Notes: generated by a model not told the origin, from the sequence alone. DNA of 59,982 nucleotides from Pseudaestuariivita rosea (GCF_017592335.1 NZ_JACNMP010000021.1:1-59982); one strand, 5' to 3'; shown: positions 11,519 through 20,336, counted from the first letter of the stretch. Translations and numbers: made by a program.

Positions 11519-12819
11519 CAGTCAGCGGCAGACAGATCGAAGTTTTCGCCAGGGAAGTACTTGGCCAAGCGGACATCTGCGGTGCGTGCGTGGCCTTCCA
11601 TCCCTTCCAGACGGCTGATCCGAGCGCAAGCCTGGCCAATGCTGCGGTTCGCTTCACGTGTCGACCTTTGCCATGTCACCGTCTTGATGAATTTGCCCAC
11701 CGATAGACCGCCGGTGTAGTGCGCAGCCCCCTTGGTTGGCAGAACGTGGTTGGTGCCGGAACACTTGTCGCCATAGGCCACGGTCGTTTCCTCGCCCAAA
11801 AACAGCGATCCATAGTTTTGCAAGTTGGCCAGCCACCAATCCAGATCGTCTGCCTGCACCTGAAGATGTTCCGAGGCATATTCATCACTGATCTTGGCGG
11901 CCTCATCCCGGTCTTTCGCGACGATGATTTCGCCATATTCATCCCAGGCCCGAACAGCGTTTTCGCGGTTCAGTTCAGGCAGTTCCTGAATGAACATCGG
12001 CACCAGTTTTTCGACCTCTTTCGCGAGTTCTAGATCGGTCGAGATCAGCCAAACGGGCGAGTTATACCCATGTTCGGCCTGCCCGACCAAATCCCATGCG
12101 ACAATGACAGGATCGGCGGTTTTATCGGCGATCACCATGCTTTCGGTGGGGCCTGCAAACATATCGATGCCAACGCGCCCGAACAGAATGCGCTTGGCCT
12201 CGGCCACGAACTGATTGCCGGGGCCCGCCAGAACGCGGGCAGGGGGTGTGCCAAACAGACCGAACGCCATGGCCGCGATGCCCTGCACGCCACCCAAATT
12301 CAGGATTGTATCTGCGCCGCAAACATCCAGCGCGTAAAGAATCGCGGGGTTCATGCCTTCGCCCGGTTTCGGGGGCGAACAGGCCGTCACATGGGGCACG
12401 CCCGCAACCTTGGCCGTTGTCACCGTCATGATCGCACTGGCGACATGGCTGTACCGCCCACCGGGCGCATAACAACCGGCAGCTGACACGGGGATCTGCT
12501 TTTGCCCGGCGATGAGGCCTTCGACCACCTCATATTCTGTATCCCGTAGCGACGCGCGCTGTTGTTCGGCAAAGCGGCGCACATTATCGCGGGCAAACAG
12601 AATGTCGTCTTTCAGTTTCTGACTAACTTTGCCAGACGCAGCAGCCCGTTCTTCGGCTGACACAACAATCTCGCCTTCGAACCCATCGAACTTGGCTGCG
12701 TATCGGCGGGCGGCATCATCTCCGCCCGCCTCAATCTCATCAAGGATGGACTGCACGGTATCACGCACATCACGCTCACCGGTCGCCGCTGTCTTTGAGG
12801 CTTTCTTCAGGTAGTCCAT
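11518..12819 (-). CDS. hpsN: Sulfopropanediol 3-dehydrogenase (histidinol dehydrogenase family)
   Basis: A 433-residue member of the HisD superfamily. Metal-ligand positions are kept: Q247 and H250 (GQAEHGYNSP), D351 (YGDKCSGTNHVLP) and H410 (GMEGHARTAD); H318 in SEHL matches the catalytic His. Opening with DYLKKASK and ending RLAKYFPGENFDL matches, as I remember them, the HpsN enzymes of roseobacters and Cupriavidus, which oxidise (R)-2,3-dihydroxypropane-1-sulfonate twice to (R)-sulfolactate. No other his gene is nearby, and two more dehydrogenases plus a sulfonate-type ABC transporter are, which argues against histidine biosynthesis. No suyAB or other sulfolactate gene is in the window. 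Confidence 0.85.
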   Translation of the reverse strand: MDYLKKASKTAATGERDVRDTVQSILDEIEAGGDDAARRYAAKFDGFEGEIVVSAEERAAASGKVSQKLKDDILFARDNVRRFAEQQRASLRDTEYEVVEGLIAGQKQIPVSAAGCYAPGGRYSHVASAIMTVTTAKVAGVPHVTACSPPKPGEGMNPAILYALDVCGADTILNLGGVQGIAAMAFGLFGTPPARVLAGPGNQFVAEAKRILFGRVGIDMFAGPTESMVIADKTADPVIVAWDLVGQAEHGYNSPVWLISTDLELAKEVEKLVPMFIQELPELNRENAVRAWDEYGEIIVAKDRDEAAKISDEYASEHLQVQADDLDWWLANLQNYGSLFLGEETTVAYGDKCSGTNHVLPTKGAAHYTGGLSVGKFIKTVTWQRSTREANRSIGQACARISRLEGMEGHARTADVRLAKYFPGENFDLSAAD

Positions 12820-12849
12820 CCTTGTCGTCTCCTTTTTTATCTACAAACG

Positions 12850-13896
12850 TTATTCGCCGCGGGCAAAGGCGGCCAGTTCAGGGGTATCTGCAACAAGCTG
12901 CATGTATTGCGCATCAATAAAGCTGGCTGCATCCAGTTCCTGTTCAAGGGTGCCGGTCGATGTCATGTAACCGCCCAGACCATTGAACCATTGAACCGCA
13001 GTCGGATTATCGCCCGCCATCAGTTCAAGCTGTTCGTCCAGTGTAAACATCGGACGTGTGTCGATTTCACGCTGAAGGTACTGTTCGTCCAGTTCAACAC
13101 CGGTCAGTGCATAAAAATCAGCCATCATGGACACGGCTTCATCATTATTGTCGCGGATGTACTGAACACCGCGCAGGAACACCGCCAGATAACGCGCGAC
13201 CATCTCGGGGTTCGCTTCGGCATAGTCACGGCGTGCAATCAGGGCGCCGGGTACAATGGCGCCTGCATCCTGACCCGAACATAGCAGTGTCGCACCAGCG
13301 CGTGCTTCCAGCGTATAGATATTCGGGGCCCAAAGACCGGCCATAGCCCCGGTGCCTGATGCAAATGCGCTGATGATTTCACCCTGGTTCAGGTTCACGA
13401 CCTCGACATCCTCGGGGTAGTTCAGGCCAAAGCTTTCGATACAGGCGGCTGACGCATATTCACCGGTCGAATTCGTCGTGACCAGCAACTGCTGACCGCG
13501 CAGCGCTTCGGCTGGGTTGGCGCGAATGGCCTCGGCATCGGCGCCGCGCACCATCATGGCGTTTCCGGCGGATTCGTTGTTGGTGATACCGATGGTGATG
13601 ATGTCAAAGCGCGCAGCCCCCAGAACCGCAGGCGCAGACCCGGTGCCGCCCACATCCCAGTCACCTGCCGCAGCTGCCGCGACCTGAGGCGCACCCGATG
13701 GGAATGTCGAATAGTTGGGCGACAGCCCCACTTCATCCCACCAGCCCTTCTGGTCGGCAATATAATAAGGCAACGCCCAGTAAAGCGCAGGCTGGTACGA
13801 TACGTTAACCTCGGTCGTGTGCCCGGCCGCGAATGCTGTTGTCGGCAGGGTCATCGCCCCCGCCACCATTGCGCTTTTCAAGAAGTTAAAAGTCAT
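12850..13896 (-). CDS. Periplasmic sulfonate/nitrate-type ABC substrate-binding protein
   Basis: A TauA/SsuA/NMT1-like binding protein of 348 residues. The signal peptide is MTFNFLKSAMVAGAMTLPTT followed by AFA and a cleavage site. The mature part begins with VNVSYQPALYWALPYYIADQKGWW, the usual ligand-domain opening. I chose the ATG at 13896 because GGAGG is 9 nt upstream; the in-frame ATG at 13905 touches that ribosome site directly. It lies between the ATPase gene and hpsN, and probably delivers DHPS or a related sulfonate to the paired permeases. Ligand identity is inferred from context only. Confidence 0.88.
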   Translation of the reverse strand: MTFNFLKSAMVAGAMTLPTTAFAAGHTTEVNVSYQPALYWALPYYIADQKGWWDEVGLSPNYSTFPSGAPQVAAAAAGDWDVGGTGSAPAVLGAARFDIITIGITNNESAGNAMMVRGADAEAIRANPAEALRGQQLLVTTNSTGEYASAACIESFGLNYPEDVEVVNLNQGEIISAFASGTGAMAGLWAPNIYTLEARAGATLLCSGQDAGAIVPGALIARRDYAEANPEMVARYLAVFLRGVQYIRDNNDEAVSMMADFYALTGVELDEQYLQREIDTRPMFTLDEQLELMAGDNPTAVQWFNGLGGYMTSTGTLEQELDAASFIDAQYMQLVADTPELAAFARGE

Positions 13897-13920
13897 TTCG
13901 GTCATCCTCCCTGGTTGGAC

Positions 13921-14715
13921 CTACATGTCATCGCCCATCTGTTCGCGCAGCAGGCGCCAGACCTGTCCGCGCAGATGCGTGAAGCTTGATTTTTCCATCA
14001 CATCGTCGATGGGCTCTTCGGACCACTTTTCGGCCTGCCGCGTCTGGGCGACATCGATCACCTCGCGGATATGGCCGGGGTTGCGGCCCATCACCACCAC
14101 GCGGTCGGCCAGATAGACGGCTTCTTCTACCGAGTGGGTAATGAACATAACGGTGCGCGGATTATCCTTGCTGACGCGCACCAGTTCTTCCTGCATGATT
14201 GTTCGGGTCTGGGCGTCCAGCGCGCCAAAGGGTTCGTCCATCAGCAAAACGCCCGGATCGGTTGCGTAACTGCGGGCGATCGCCACACGTTGCTGCATGC
14301 CACCTGACAGTTGATGGGGGTACTTATCTTCGGTCCCTTCCATCTTCATCAGGGTCAGATAATGATGAACGGCCTTGTCCCGTTCAGCCTTGCTGGCGCC
14401 CTTGGACCGCATTCCGAAAACGATATTTTCCCTTACGGTTTTCCATGGAAACAGCGCAAACTGCTGGAAAACCACCGCCCGGTCGGGACCCGGGCCTTTG
14501 ACAGGTTTGCCCGCCACGCGGATTTCACCGCGACTGACCGTTTCCAGCCCCGCCACCATTCGCATCAGGGTCGTCTTGCCACAACCCGACGGACCCACGA
14601 CCGAGATGAATTCCCTGTCTTTCACATGAAAATCGACATCCTTGATTGCAGTAAAGGGCTTGGCCCCGCCTTCGCCGAAAATCTTGGTGATATTATCGAT
14701 GACAATCTCGCTCAT
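13921..14715 (-). CDS. ABC transporter ATPase, TauB/SsuB-like
   Basis: A 264-residue nitrate/sulfonate/taurine-type ATPase. Walker A GPSGCGKTT is at 41-49, the signature is LSGGMQQRVAIARS, and Walker B is VLLMDEPFGALDAQT. The start MSEIVIDN overlaps the upstream permease stop by 4 nt; a longer open frame to 14976 runs through the permease gene and was rejected. It energises import with the two permeases and the binding protein beside it. Confidence 0.93.
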   Translation of the reverse strand: MSEIVIDNITKIFGEGGAKPFTAIKDVDFHVKDREFISVVGPSGCGKTTLMRMVAGLETVSRGEIRVAGKPVKGPGPDRAVVFQQFALFPWKTVRENIVFGMRSKGASKAERDKAVHHYLTLMKMEGTEDKYPHQLSGGMQQRVAIARSYATDPGVLLMDEPFGALDAQTRTIMQEELVRVSKDNPRTVMFITHSVEEAVYLADRVVVMGRNPGHIREVIDVAQTRQAEKWSEEPIDDVMEKSSFTHLRGQVWRLLREQMGDDM

Positions 14716-15485
14716 TGTCCCTCCCACTTGCGGCGAACGGCCGTTTCTGCGGCTCTTAGTCCAAAATCGATCGCCAGTCCGACCAGTCCGATGACCAGCA
14801 TGGATGTGACAACGGTTTCGGGGCTTAGGTTTGATTGCCCCTGGATCATCACATAACCGATGCCTGAACTGACAACGATCAGTTCCGCCCCGATCAGCGA
14901 TTGCCATCCAAGCCCGGCGGATATGCGCAGGCCCGCGACGATGGATGGCAAGGCGCCGGGCAACAGAACCTCCCACCCGATGCGCAACTCGCTGGCACCA
15001 TGGGTTTGTGCGGCCTCGATCAGATGACGGTCAACCAGACGCGCGCCACGATAGGCGTTGATGACACAGGGCGCAAAGGCCCCCGTGAAAATAACCATGA
15101 TCGCGCCACCGATGCCGGTGCCGAACCAAAGTGCTGCAAAGGGCACCCAGGCCAGCGGGGCAACATAACGATATCCTTCAAACAGGGGTGTCACAATGTC
15201 TTCCAGCAGACGGAACCGGCCCATCATCAGGCCCAGGGGAATACCGATTGCAGCTGCCAGGCCAAATCCCCCCAGAAAGCGCCCGATCGATGACAGTGCG
15301 TGTTCCCACAACAAGGCACCTGCAAAGGGTCGGATCATCATCGTGATTGTGCGGTCGATCACATCGATGGGCGACGGCAGCACAAAGCTGGACACCAGAC
15401 CGGCCGACACTACTGCCTGCCATCCGCCAAAAAACAGAACCAGACTGGCAATCGAATAGGCCAGCAGGGGAATACGACGCTTCAT
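14712..15485 (-). CDS. ABC transporter permease, TauC/SsuC-like (second subunit)
   Basis: A 257-residue inner-membrane permease with about six hydrophobic segments. The EAA loop EAAQTHGASELRIGWEVLLPGALPSI is the site that docks the ATPase. I chose the ATG at 15485: GGAGGG lies 7 nt upstream and the start overlaps the previous permease stop by 4 nt. A TTG at 15500 would add five residues. Two non-identical permease genes in a row suggest a heterodimeric channel. Confidence 0.9.
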   Translation of the reverse strand: MKRRIPLLAYSIASLVLFFGGWQAVVSAGLVSSFVLPSPIDVIDRTITMMIRPFAGALLWEHALSSIGRFLGGFGLAAAIGIPLGLMMGRFRLLEDIVTPLFEGYRYVAPLAWVPFAALWFGTGIGGAIMVIFTGAFAPCVINAYRGARLVDRHLIEAAQTHGASELRIGWEVLLPGALPSIVAGLRISAGLGWQSLIGAELIVVSSGIGYVMIQGQSNLSPETVVTSMLVIGLVGLAIDFGLRAAETAVRRKWEGQ

Positions 15486-16261
15486 GTCGTGGCCCTCCAA
15501 CGGATGACCCGTTTTTCGACGTGACCCAGAAGGATCGTCGTGATTGCGCCTGCGATGGCGATGGCGACCATGGTCACAAGGATCATGGATGTGTTCACAT
15601 CACGATAGGCGGTCTGCAACGCGCGGCCCAATCCAAGGAAAGCGCCAACCAGTTCGGCGGCCACCAGCGTTGTCCAACTGGCCTGCAGGGATAGGCGCAG
15701 GCCGGTGAATATCATGGGGGCTGAGTCCGGCAAATAAACTTCGCTGATCACGCGGGCCTCGGTCGCGCCATGAACGCGCGCGGCCTCGATCAGCGTTTTC
15801 CGTACGTTCCTGACGCCAGTATATGTGTTGATGACCGATGGCACAAAGGCGGAAACAAAGATCACAAAGACCTTCGATGCATCGTTCAGGCCGAACCAGA
15901 CGATGGCAAGTGGAATCCACGCCAAAGGCGGAATGGGACGCAACAGCAGGAAAATCGGGTTTACAAAGGCTTCGATCCGCCGGTCATAGCCCATCAGAAA
16001 GCCAAGCGGCATGCCAACGACAACAGCGGTCAGAAACCCGATCAGCACCAGTCGCAGGCTTTGCCAGATGTGTTCCATCAGCGTGCCGCCCGCATAGCCG
16101 TCCGACCAGATGCGCCCAAGCGCCGATGCGAACCCTTCGGGGGACGGGAAACGCAGGGGATTGATCAGGCCCGTGCCACTGGTCAGCAGCCACCATAACA
16201 TAAAAACAACCACAACTGTGATCGCCCCGGTCAGGGTCGAGCGGTTCATCAAGCGGGTCAC
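15482..16261 (-). CDS. ABC transporter permease, TauC/SsuC-like (first subunit)
   Basis: A 259-residue permease with the EAA loop EAARVHGATEARVISEVYLPDSAP. Membrane segments start at TLTGAITVVVVFMLWWLL. The GTG at 16261 is used because AAGG lies 7 nt upstream and the codon overlaps the stop of a 15-codon leader frame by 4 nt (GTGA); an ATG four codons later has no ribosome site. It is the first full gene of the transport and dehydrogenase operon that runs to 9837. Confidence 0.88.
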   Translation of the reverse strand: MTRLMNRSTLTGAITVVVVFMLWWLLTSGTGLINPLRFPSPEGFASALGRIWSDGYAGGTLMEHIWQSLRLVLIGFLTAVVVGMPLGFLMGYDRRIEAFVNPIFLLLRPIPPLAWIPLAIVWFGLNDASKVFVIFVSAFVPSVINTYTGVRNVRKTLIEAARVHGATEARVISEVYLPDSAPMIFTGLRLSLQASWTTLVAAELVGAFLGLGRALQTAYRDVNTSMILVTMVAIAIAGAITTILLGHVEKRVIRWRATT

Positions 16262-16305
16262 GCGCTGGCCTTGCGACTTTCAGAATTAGCGAAAACGATT
16301 TTCAT
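16258..16305 (-). CDS. 15-codon leader peptide coupled to the permease gene
   Basis: ATG at 16305 encodes MKIVFANSESRKASA and stops in TGA at 16258-16260, overlapping the permease GTG. AAGGGGG sits about 6 nt before the ATG, a better ribosome site than the permease has. Its start codon region is part of the palindrome at 16291-16303. It could raise translation of the permease by coupling, or act in attenuation. It has no run of one codon that would name a sensed amino acid. This is too short to confirm from one sequence. Confidence 0.45.
   Translation of the reverse strand: MKIVFANSESRKASA
16291..16303. promoter_or_regulatory. Palindrome inside the leader frame
   Basis: GAAAA-CGA-TTTTC is an inverted repeat covering the first codons of the 15-codon leader. 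It could be a downstream operator for the LacI-type regulator or a weak RNA hairpin near the start codon. No experiment or alignment supports either choice. Confidence 0.3.
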
Positions 16306-16326
16306 GCGAATCCCCCTTCTATATTA

Positions 16327-16352
16327 TTGTATGCGCTTACAATTGAGTGTAA
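16327..16352. promoter_or_regulatory. Overlapping LacI-type operators
   Basis: TTGTATGCGCTTACAA (16327-16342) is a 16-bp palindrome with one mismatched pair and a central GCGC, as in many LacI-family operators. A second inverted repeat, TTACA-N6-TGTAA (16337-16352), shares its right half. They lie between the transporter operon and the divergent lacI-type gene, 13 bp before the latter's start, so repression of both directions is plausible. Confidence 0.6.
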
Positions 16353-16364
16353 TAGCATAAAACC

Positions 16365-17390
16365 ATGACTGACAAGCGGGATAATGCAAATTCTGGTACC
16401 GGACCGGTCACGCAGGCCGATGTCGCGCGATTTGCCAATGTGTCCACCGCAACCGTCAGTCGAGTGCTGAATGGATCATCGCTTGTTCGGCCCAAGGTGC
16501 GTGAAACGGTGGAACAGGCCATCGCTCAGCTTGGGTATGTTCCGAACGAAGGGGCCCGGGCGCTGGCCCGTCGGCGCAGCAATACGCTGGGGGCCATTAT
16601 TCCGACCCTGAACAATGCGATGTTCGCGGCCGGTATGAACGCGTTTGAGGAAGAAGCGCGTCAGAACGGTTATGGCCTGTTTATCTCGGTTTCCAACTAT
16701 GATGCCGCGCAGGAAAGTTTTCTGATCCGCCAGATGATCGAACGTGGGGTCGAGGGGTTGCTGTTGGTCGGCAACACCCGCATGGACGAGGCGCGTGATC
16801 TGTTGCAGCAATCCGCTATGCGCCACGTCTGCGCCTGGGCTTATGATCCCGCCGCCGGTGCGCCGAACGTCGGTTTTGATAATGCGAAAGCGATGTATGA
16901 TCTGGTCGATCATGTGGTGGATTGCGGCTATCGAAAAATCGCGATGCTGGCCGCGATGCAGGCGGGCAACGACCGGGCGCAACAGCGTGTGCAGGGGGTC
17001 CGGGCCAGACTGGCCCACCACGGATTGAAACTGCATGCCTTTGCTGAGACGCGATATTCGGTCCAATGGGCCAAAAAGGCTGTCGTCCGGATCCTGTCAT
17101 CGGGTGCTGACGCCATAATTTGCGGGAATGATGTGATCGCCTATGGCGTTCTGTCGTCGGTCAAGGCAAAGGCGTTGACCGTCCCGCGCGATATCGCCGT
17201 TGTGGGGTTTGATGATCTGCCGCTGTCTGCCGATCTGGATCCGGCCCTGACCACAGTCCGGGTACCAGCGCATCAGATGGGTCAGCGGGCGGCCTTGGAA
17301 CTGCTGAACGCGATTGAAGAGGACCGCGATGTCCGGGGCTATCAGCTGGAAACGCATCTGGTTATCCGTGACAGTACGATGCAGCTTTGA
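16365..17390 (+). CDS. LacI-family transcriptional regulator
   Basis: A 341-residue repressor. The N-terminal helix-turn-helix and hinge read VTQADVARFANVSTATVSRVLNG and NEGARALARRRSNTLG. The C-terminal sugar-binding-like core has GAIIPTLNNAMFA and ends with AVVGFDDLPLSADLDPALTTVRVP. It is divergent from the hps/ABC operon, with palindromes in the shared interval, so it most likely senses DHPS or a metabolite. It is also co-directional with cdd and only 54 nt upstream, so a CytR-like role for the nucleoside operon cannot be excluded. Confidence 0.9.
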   Translation: MTDKRDNANSGTGPVTQADVARFANVSTATVSRVLNGSSLVRPKVRETVEQAIAQLGYVPNEGARALARRRSNTLGAIIPTLNNAMFAAGMNAFEEEARQNGYGLFISVSNYDAAQESFLIRQMIERGVEGLLLVGNTRMDEARDLLQQSAMRHVCAWAYDPAAGAPNVGFDNAKAMYDLVDHVVDCGYRKIAMLAAMQAGNDRAQQRVQGVRARLAHHGLKLHAFAETRYSVQWAKKAVVRILSSGADAIICGNDVIAYGVLSSVKAKALTVPRDIAVVGFDDLPLSADLDPALTTVRVPAHQMGQRAALELLNAIEEDRDVRGYQLETHLVIRDSTMQL

Positions 17391-17444
17391 CCGGGTTGCA
17401 TCCTGCGCGACATCGGATCAAAGTCGGCGCAGGGGGACAGATGT

Positions 17445-17837
17445 ATGTCTTTGAAAAAAGCAGCGACGGCCGTGCGCGAAAAAGCCTATGCACCTTATTC
17501 GAACTTCAAGGTCGGGGCGGCCGTGCGTGGTGCCTCGGGCGCGATCTATTCCGGGTGCAACGTGGAAAACGTGGCTTATCCCGAAGGCACTTGTGCCGAG
17601 GCAGGCGCCATCGCCGCCATGGTTGCCGCCGGTGAAACAAAACTGACCGAGGTTGTCGTAATCGCCGACAGCCCCCTGCCGATCAGCCCCTGCGGAGGGT
17701 GTCGTCAGAAACTGGCCGAATTCGGGGGCCCCGATACGCCTGTGATCTTGCTGACTGTACAGGGACAGGAACAGGTCACAAACCTTGCCGAATTGCTGCC
17801 CGGTGCCTTTTCGACTGAGCATATGGAAAAAAGCTAA
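17445..17837 (+). CDS. cdd: Cytidine deaminase
   Basis: A 130-residue homotetrameric-type cytidine deaminase converting (deoxy)cytidine to (deoxy)uridine. The zinc site is complete: CAEAGAI (ligand Cys and proton-shuttle Glu) and PCGGCRQ. The substrate-binding YSNFKVGAA is at the N-terminus. AGGGGGAC lies upstream of the ATG. It opens the salvage operon; deoA starts 1 nt after its stop. Confidence 0.96.
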   Translation: MSLKKAATAVREKAYAPYSNFKVGAAVRGASGAIYSGCNVENVAYPEGTCAEAGAIAAMVAAGETKLTEVVVIADSPLPISPCGGCRQKLAEFGGPDTPVILLTVQGQEQVTNLAELLPGAFSTEHMEKS

Positions 17838-17838
17838 G

Positions 17839-19146
17839 ATGCAGGCACATCAAATCCTTGAGCGTTTACGGTACGGTAAACGGCTTGGCGCCGATGAATT
17901 AACCTGGTTTGCCACAGGTCTGGCCAGTGGTGCTGTGTCTGATGCGCAAGCCGGCGCCTTTGCTATGGGCCTTTGTCTGCAAGGGCTGGATGATACAGGC
18001 CGTGTGGCATTGACCAAAGCCATGCGCGACAGCGGAACGGTTTTGCGCTGGGATCTGGATGCGCCGGTTCTGGACAAACATTCAACGGGGGGTGTGGGCG
18101 ACAGCACGTCGTTTCTGATTGCGCCCGCCCTGGCTGTGTGTGGGGCCTATGTGCCCATGATTTCGGGACGCGGGTTGGGCCACACAGGCGGCACGCTGGA
18201 TAAGCTGGAAGCGATCCCCGGCGTCAAAACCGAAGTGACTGAGGCGCTGTTTCGCAAGATCGTGGGCGAAATCGGCTGCGCGATTGTCAGTGCCACGGGC
18301 GATATGGCACCTGCTGACAAGAAGCTTTATGCCGTGCGTGATGTCACCGGAACCGTGGCCAGCATCGACCTGATCACGCCATCGATCCTATCCAAGAAAC
18401 TGGCCGCAGGTCTGGAAGGTCTGGTGCTTGACGTCAAGGTCGGCAGTGGTGCGTTCATGAAAACGATGGAGGATGCCCAAGCTCTGGCCGAGGCACTTGT
18501 GAACACGGCCAATGACGCGGGCTGCAAGACCACTGCGCTGATCACTGACATGAACCAGCCGCTGGCAAAATCCATGGGCAACGCGCTTGAGATCATGGAG
18601 TGTATGCAGGCCCTGACCGGGGATGAGCATGATCATGAGCTGCCCGATCTGTCCGCCGCCCTTGCGGGCGAATTGCTGGCCAGCGCCGGGCTGGCCGATG
18701 ATGCCGACGAAGGCGCGACGCAGGTCATGGACAGCTTTTTCGACGGCAGCGCGGCTGAATGTTTTCAGAAGATGATCGCGATGCTGGGCGGCCCACGTGA
18801 TTTTGTCGAACGCTGGCACGACCGATTGCCCGCAGCCCCTGTTCAGCGGGAGGTCTTTCTTGAGGAAAACGGATATATCACCGCAATGGACGGCCAGGCG
18901 CTGGGTCAGGCTGTTGTCAGTTTGGGCGGCGGACGCTTGCGCGAAGGCGATCGGATCGATCCGTCGGTTGGGCTTTCTGATATCATATCCCTCGGTGATC
19001 CTGTCGATAGATCCACGCCCGTCATGATGATCCATGCAGCGAGTGAGACCGCCGCGGATCAGGCCGAGGCGGCGGTGAAGGCCGCGATCACCGTGGGGGA
19101 CGCGGAACCCGATATCCCGCCCACAATCTATCAAAGGGTATCCTGA
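17839..19146 (+). CDS. deoA: Thymidine phosphorylase
   Basis: A 435-residue pyrimidine-nucleoside phosphorylase that splits thymidine or deoxyuridine to the base and deoxyribose-1-phosphate. The family signature is LDKHSTGGVGDSTSFLIAP, with the phosphate-binding GRGLGHTGGTLDKLE. The ATG at 17839 directly follows the cdd stop; an upstream frame that overlaps cdd was rejected. The last base of its stop is the first of deoB's ATG. Confidence 0.96.
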   Translation: MQAHQILERLRYGKRLGADELTWFATGLASGAVSDAQAGAFAMGLCLQGLDDTGRVALTKAMRDSGTVLRWDLDAPVLDKHSTGGVGDSTSFLIAPALAVCGAYVPMISGRGLGHTGGTLDKLEAIPGVKTEVTEALFRKIVGEIGCAIVSATGDMAPADKKLYAVRDVTGTVASIDLITPSILSKKLAAGLEGLVLDVKVGSGAFMKTMEDAQALAEALVNTANDAGCKTTALITDMNQPLAKSMGNALEIMECMQALTGDEHDHELPDLSAALAGELLASAGLADDADEGATQVMDSFFDGSAAECFQKMIAMLGGPRDFVERWHDRLPAAPVQREVFLEENGYITAMDGQALGQAVVSLGGGRLREGDRIDPSVGLSDIISLGDPVDRSTPVMMIHAASETAADQAEAAVKAAITVGDAEPDIPPTIYQRVS

Positions 19147-20336
19147 TGCCGCGTGCGTTTCTGGTGGTCATGGACAGTGTCGGATGTGGTGGCGCACCCG
19201 ATGCCGACGCCTTTGGCGACGCCGGCGCGAACACCCTGGCCCATATTGCCGAGGCGTGCGCGGCCGGTCGCGCGGACGAAGGGCGCAGCGGCCCATTGCA
19301 GATGCCAAATCTGGATCGATTGGGGTTGGGGGCGGCGGTGCGACTGGCATCAGACGTGGAAATGCGGGGGTTCAATGCAACGCCCAAGGGTCTTTGGGGC
19401 GCCGCGACCGAGGTGTCGAAGGGCAAGGATACCCCGTCAGGTCACTGGGAACTGGCCGGTGTGCCGGTGCCGTTTGACTGGCATTATTTCCCTGATGAAA
19501 TCCCTTGTTTTTCCGACGATCTGGTGGCCGAAGTCTGCCGTCATGCGGGCGTCGACGGGATTCTGGGCAACCGCCATGCCTCGGGCACGCAGATACTGGT
19601 CGAAGAGGGCGCAGAACATATGCAATCGGGCTGGCCCATCTGCTATACCTCGGCCGACAGCGTCTTTCAGATTGCCGCGCATGAGGAAACCTTTGGCCTG
19701 GACCGGCTATTGCAGCTGTGTCAGGACATGGCCCCGACCCTGCACGCGATGAAGGTGGGCCGGGTTATTGCGCGCCCCTTCGTCGGCACGCCTGAGGTTG
19801 GCTTTACCCGCACCACCAACCGCCATGACTATGCCGTCGCACCCCCAAGCCCTACGCTATGTGATTGGGTTCAGGGCGCGGGGCATCCGGTGCATGCGGT
19901 CGGGAAAATCGGGGATATCTTTTCGATGCAGGGCATTGATGATGTGCGCAAGGGCGCGGATGCTGACCTAATGAAGCACCTGATCGATCTGGCAAAAACC
20001 GCCGCCGACAACGCCCTGATCTTCGCCAATTTTGTCGAGTTCGACAGCCTTTACGGCCATCGCCGCGACGTCGCCGGATACGCTCGCGCGCTGGAATGGT
20101 TCGACGCTCAAATCCCGCGTGTGCTGGAACACTTGCGCGCTGATGATCTGATCATATTCACCGCTGATCATGGCAACGATCCGACTTGGACGGGTACTGA
20201 TCACACCCGCGAACGGGTGCCTGTGGTGGGGAATATCCCACGTCAGGCCGGACTGATTGGCTTTGCCGATGTCGCGGCCAGCATCGCCATGCATCTGGGT
20301 ATTCCCAACCAAGGACCGGGGCGCAGTTTTCTATGA
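19146..20336 (+). CDS. deoB: Phosphopentomutase
   Basis: A 396-residue alkaline-phosphatase-superfamily mutase turning (deoxy)ribose-1-phosphate into the 5-phosphate. MPRAFLVVMDSVGCGGAPDA carries the metal-binding Asp. KGKDTPSGHWEL holds the phosphorylated Thr, and TADHGNDPTWTGTDHTRE the second metal site. It uses the products of deoA and deoD. It overlaps deoA by 1 nt and add by 4 nt. Confidence 0.97.
   Translation: MPRAFLVVMDSVGCGGAPDADAFGDAGANTLAHIAEACAAGRADEGRSGPLQMPNLDRLGLGAAVRLASDVEMRGFNATPKGLWGAATEVSKGKDTPSGHWELAGVPVPFDWHYFPDEIPCFSDDLVAEVCRHAGVDGILGNRHASGTQILVEEGAEHMQSGWPICYTSADSVFQIAAHEETFGLDRLLQLCQDMAPTLHAMKVGRVIARPFVGTPEVGFTRTTNRHDYAVAPPSPTLCDWVQGAGHPVHAVGKIGDIFSMQGIDDVRKGADADLMKHLIDLAKTAADNALIFANFVEFDSLYGHRRDVAGYARALEWFDAQIPRVLEHLRADDLIIFTADHGNDPTWTGTDHTRERVPVVGNIPRQAGLIGFADVAASIAMHLGIPNQGPGRSFL

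Noticed and set aside
11518-12819. HisD of histidine biosynthesis
   Set aside because: No other his genes; neighbours are two dehydrogenases and a sulfonate-type transporter, and the sequence pattern fits HpsN better.
14716-14976. N-terminal extension of the ABC ATPase
   Set aside because: It runs through the permease gene in another frame; MSEIVIDN at 14715 has the normal ATGA overlap.
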